A stretch of 64,000 nucleotides of DNA, from assembly GCF_007559005.1 (NCBI RefSeq), contig NZ_CP041763.1:2016463-2080462 (forward strand), read 5' to 3'. This document shows, piece by piece, positions 62,701 to 64,000 of the stretch; position 1 is the first letter of the stretch, and each line of letters opens with the position of its first letter. A model generated the notes under the pieces. The model was not told the DNA's origin. It searched no databases and was given only the letters and a program-made list of their open reading frames with translations. A program made the position numbers and the translations under genes. This DNA is from Gordonia zhaorongruii. GTDB lineage: Bacteria > Actinomycetota > Actinomycetes > Mycobacteriales > Mycobacteriaceae.

Positions 62701-63123
62701 ACGTTCGCCGCGTCGGAGCGACATACCGAGGACGATTCCGAGTACGAGAACTACACCGATTCGGACGGCAAATCGGGCGGCCAGAAGGAGAAGCTGGCGT
62801 ACACGATACTGGCGGCGTCACTGGCGTACCAGTTCGACCTGAAGTGGGGCGCCACCATGTCCCGCGACTTCCGCTTCGTCGTCATCGACGAGGCGTTCGG
62901 CCGGGGCTCGGACGACTCCGCCCGCTACGCCCTCTCCCTCTTCGCCCGACTGGGCCTGCAGCTCCTCATCGTCACCCCGCTGACGAAGATCTACACGATC
63001 GAGCCCTTCGTCTCCGCCGTCGGCTACGTCGAGAACCGCGGCGGAAACTACTCCCAACTCCAGTGCCTCACCATCGAGCAGTACCGGGAATCGAGAAAGG
63101 AGCGGGTGGCGCCGCCTTCGTAA
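59713..63123 (+). CDS. jetC: Wadjet system SMC-like ATPase JetC
   Basis: A 1136-residue SMC/MukB-like ATPase that extrudes DNA loops. Walker A is TGDIGSGKST (about 52-61) in FQVFNWGTFDQRVW context; long coiled coils run at about 320-490 and 640-860 around a hinge; the ABC signature is SDGKSGGQKEKLAY and Walker B is FRFVVIDEAFGRGSD. The C-terminus VENRGGNYSQLQCLTIEQYRES is the normal JetC end, so the gene is intact. It overlaps jetB by 4 bp. The nuclease gene jetD, which should follow, is not here. Confidence 0.94.
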   Translation: MTTTGLFAATELESNESARSGFRLQKFQVFNWGTFDQRVWTLDLAGENGLLTGDIGSGKSTLVDALTTLLVPAHRVAYNKAAGGESRERDLRSYVLGHYRSERNDATGSSRPVALRGMSNYSVILGVFANEGYDETVTLAQVFSMRHDSGQPERFFTVTDRGLDIATDFAGFGTDLRTLRKRLKDSGTRIHEHFPEYGRDYRRSLAVRSEQAMDLFHQTVSMKAVGNLNDFVRDHMLEPFDSSGWVHTMVSHFEDLTAAHDAVVLARRQLTELSPLLADHDKYQSHVEMASEFKERRGALRAYFAKQRSELLSTELESYNRDLSTTRSELEGVDRDLADLRIELRELEFRQAGLGGNDIAALENQIVEAQRQREERAGAYERYTRLLTDAGLAPVEDRGQFEQRRTEATDAVVELDVETADTANSITELVVDRRQLDAEGRRIAGEIASLRERTSNIPDRNLRMREMICQGVGVEHDELPFVGELIGIRADESRWEGAAERVLRGFGLSLLVAGDLYDQVSSWIDANHLGGRLVYFRVPERVSANAGPTPPSNALAHKLDIKDGPFYTWLERRLFERARHVCAESLDEFRGADYAVTVSGQVRSGGGRHEKDDSRRVDDQRNFVLGWSNEQKVNALFSAGQRVQDDLNRIDSEIEEADDRRKRLMDRRNALTGVDSYSSFDVVDWMSAATRIAELTGRKSDLEQSSDELAEVTESISSTRDQVSVTDATRDGLRDKVSRLEVARTQAERSRGAAQQVMSDPDFDYAATYFDAITESVDEYRGAVSGGADHELTAGECAELEATLAERLTDAAEQHSSRAGTFETRVVNRMSEFNRNHPVLTTELDADIASAQEYRELHRRLAEDDLPRFENEFKSYLNTNAIRDIAIFAAKLNKEVHLIHSKIDTINESLAGIEYNTGRYIRLEVNPTQSQEIREFRADLRRCSDGEMELGTEEETYTEEKFLLVKAIVERFRGREGFAEIDRRWTELVTDVRNWVTFAASERHTEDDSEYENYTDSDGKSGGQKEKLAYTILAASLAYQFDLKWGATMSRDFRFVVIDEAFGRGSDDSARYALSLFARLGLQLLIVTPLTKIYTIEPFVSAVGYVENRGGNYSQLQCLTIEQYRESRKERVAPPS

Positions 63124-63140
63124 CTCTCCATCTTCACTGC

Positions 63141-63220
63141 TCGAGCGAGCTGCCCCCTCACTGCTCGAGCAAGCTCCCCCGCTACTCGAGCGAGCTCCCC
63201 CCGCTGCTCGAGGAAGCCTC
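63141..63220. repeat. Short TCGAG tandem repeats after jetC
   Basis: Four imperfect 21-24 bp units of the type TGCTCGAGCGAGCTCCCCCC, with TCGAG at 63141, 63165, 63186 and 63208. They begin 18 bp after the jetC stop. They lie where jetD would normally start. Confidence 0.75.
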
Positions 63221-63223
63221 CCC

Positions 63224-63384
63224 CTCGATAGCCGAGCAGCCGTCCCTCGATGACAGAGCACGCCTGGCTCCTCGATAGCCGAGCACTTCTCCCTCGATGA
63301 CAGAGCACGCCTGGCTCCTCGATAGCCGAGCACTCCTCCCTCGATGATTGAGCGAGCGCAGCGAGTCGAAATCACGGCGACAGA
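63224..63384. repeat. 47-bp tandem repeat pair and inverted-repeat remnant
   Basis: Two almost identical 47-bp units at 63246-63292 and 63293-63339 each contain CTCGATGACAGAGCACGC and CTCGATAGCCGAGCA. A half unit precedes at 63224-63245. A third, diverged unit at 63340 runs into TTGAGCGAGCGCAGCGAGTC (63348 on), a motif type common in actinobacterial intergenic repeats. The whole block separates jetC from the DUF2461 gene. Confidence 0.75.
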
Positions 63385-63415
63385 TCCCCGAAATGGACCC
63401 CCGTACCCTGACTCC

Positions 63416-64000
63416 ATGCCCTTCCACGGTTTCCCAGTCGCCGCCCTCGACTTCTACGACGATCTCGAGGCCGACACTTCGAAGCCCTTCTGGGAGGCCA
63501 ACAAGCACATCTACACATCATCTGTCGCCGCCCCGATGAACGATCTCGCGGAAGCCCTTTCCGGTGAGTTCGGTGAACCGAAGGTTTTCCGCCCGTACCG
63601 CGACGTCCGATTCTCCAAGGACAAGACCCCCTACAAGACCCATCAGGGCCTGTTCTTCGCGCACGGTCCGGCGACCGGCTACTACGTGCAGATCGGTGCG
63701 CCGGGGGTGATGGTCGCTGCCGGCTTCTATCACGCCGAAGCGGACCGCCTAGCCGCACTCCGCACCGCCATCGACACCGAAGCCCATGGGAAGGAACTCG
63801 AACGTCTCCTCCAGAAGCTCACGAGATCCGGGTGGACAGTCGGCGGCGACACGCTCAAGACCGCGCCGCGAGGCTGGCCGAAGGACCATCCGCGAATCGA
63901 GCTGCTGCGGCACAAGTCGCTCACGGTCAGCCGCGATTACGGCTTCGAGGACATAGTCCACTCCCCCGAGCTTCTCGACCAGGTCCGCGAACACTGGCGT
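63416..64000 (+). CDS. DUF2461 family protein (3' truncated)
   Basis: The first 195 codons of a DUF2461 (TIGR02453) protein, cut by the window end. It starts MPFHGFPVAALDFYDDLEAD, then KVFRPYRDVRFSKDKTPYKT and GYYVQIGAPGVMVAAGFYH; these are hallmarks of the family. Function is unknown. It follows the repeat block after jetC. ATG 63416 is supported by the usual family start. Confidence 0.92.
   Translation, partial: MPFHGFPVAALDFYDDLEADTSKPFWEANKHIYTSSVAAPMNDLAEALSGEFGEPKVFRPYRDVRFSKDKTPYKTHQGLFFAHGPATGYYVQIGAPGVMVAAGFYHAEADRLAALRTAIDTEAHGKELERLLQKLTRSGWTVGGDTLKTAPRGWPKDHPRIELLRHKSLTVSRDYGFEDIVHSPELLDQVREHWR

Noticed and set aside
63141..63384. CRISPR-like array after jetC
   Set aside because: Units are adjacent with no spacers of regular length, and the two repeat families differ; no cas genes are near.

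Overview
The window is high-GC DNA from a mycolic-acid-making actinobacterium (order Mycobacteriales). A non-mycobacterial mycolate genus such as Gordonia fits best, but that is inference. The main evidence is gene order: 3484-23840 follows the Mycobacterium tuberculosis block Rv2228c-Rv2247 (phosphatase, zinc ribbon, Nif3, cobC, ptkA, ptpA, SURF1, cobD, ahpE, DUF3052, lipoprotein, aceE, mabR, fabD, acpM, kasA, accD6). GTG starts and ATGA overlaps are frequent.

Region 1 (1-12394): the end of panB, proline iminopeptidase, a CYTH-CHAD protein, RNase P RNA on the minus strand, a minus-strand cluster (histidine phosphatase, zinc ribbon, Nif3, CobC), a plus-strand cluster (PtkA-like HAD, PtpA, SURF1), CobD, a spermidine-synthase-like protein and two small metabolic or unknown genes. 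Region 2 (12503-24632): tRNA-Val and tRNA-Cys, a secreted SGNH hydrolase, AhpE, then pyruvate dehydrogenase E1 and the FAS-II operon (fabD-acpM-kasA-accD6). The FAS-II operon is preceded by its regulator MabR and a textbook MabR operator. There is only one ketosynthase gene.

Region 3 (24649-33338): lipid and alcohol catabolism. It holds a serine beta-lactamase-like protein, an NDMA-dependent-type alcohol dehydrogenase with a twin TetR-type operator, a FadD5-like acyl-CoA synthetase, a crotonase, a tandem-TetR regulator, an Mce-associated protein, and an acyl-CoA dehydrogenase with a GntR/FCD regulator behind a palindromic operator. Region 4 (33437-43446): tRNA-Asn with promoter and terminator, an FBP-domain (FusB-like) zinc protein with an attenuator-like leader, a flavin monooxygenase divergent from a TetR-MFS efflux operon, an ABC exporter, a NarL-type two-component system, a 45-residue protein and a CAU tRNA.

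Region 5 (43517-57461): OPT transporter, DNA primase, small DUF proteins, an unrecognised 1025-residue protein, epoxide-hydrolase-like, FAD oxidase, secreted S1 protease, PepSY lipoprotein, glutaminase and a VOC protein. Region 6 (57478-64000): a Wadjet/Ept-type plasmid-defence operon (jetA, jetB, jetC, each overlapping the next by 4 bp). The nuclease gene jetD is not where it should be; a block of short repeats and then a DUF2461 gene follow instead.

The least expected signals are the Wadjet operon without jetD and a pair of matching ~56-64 bp palindromes. Both palindromes have GGTACC arms exactly 50 bp apart around a CTATAG core, one after accD6 and one just before jetA.
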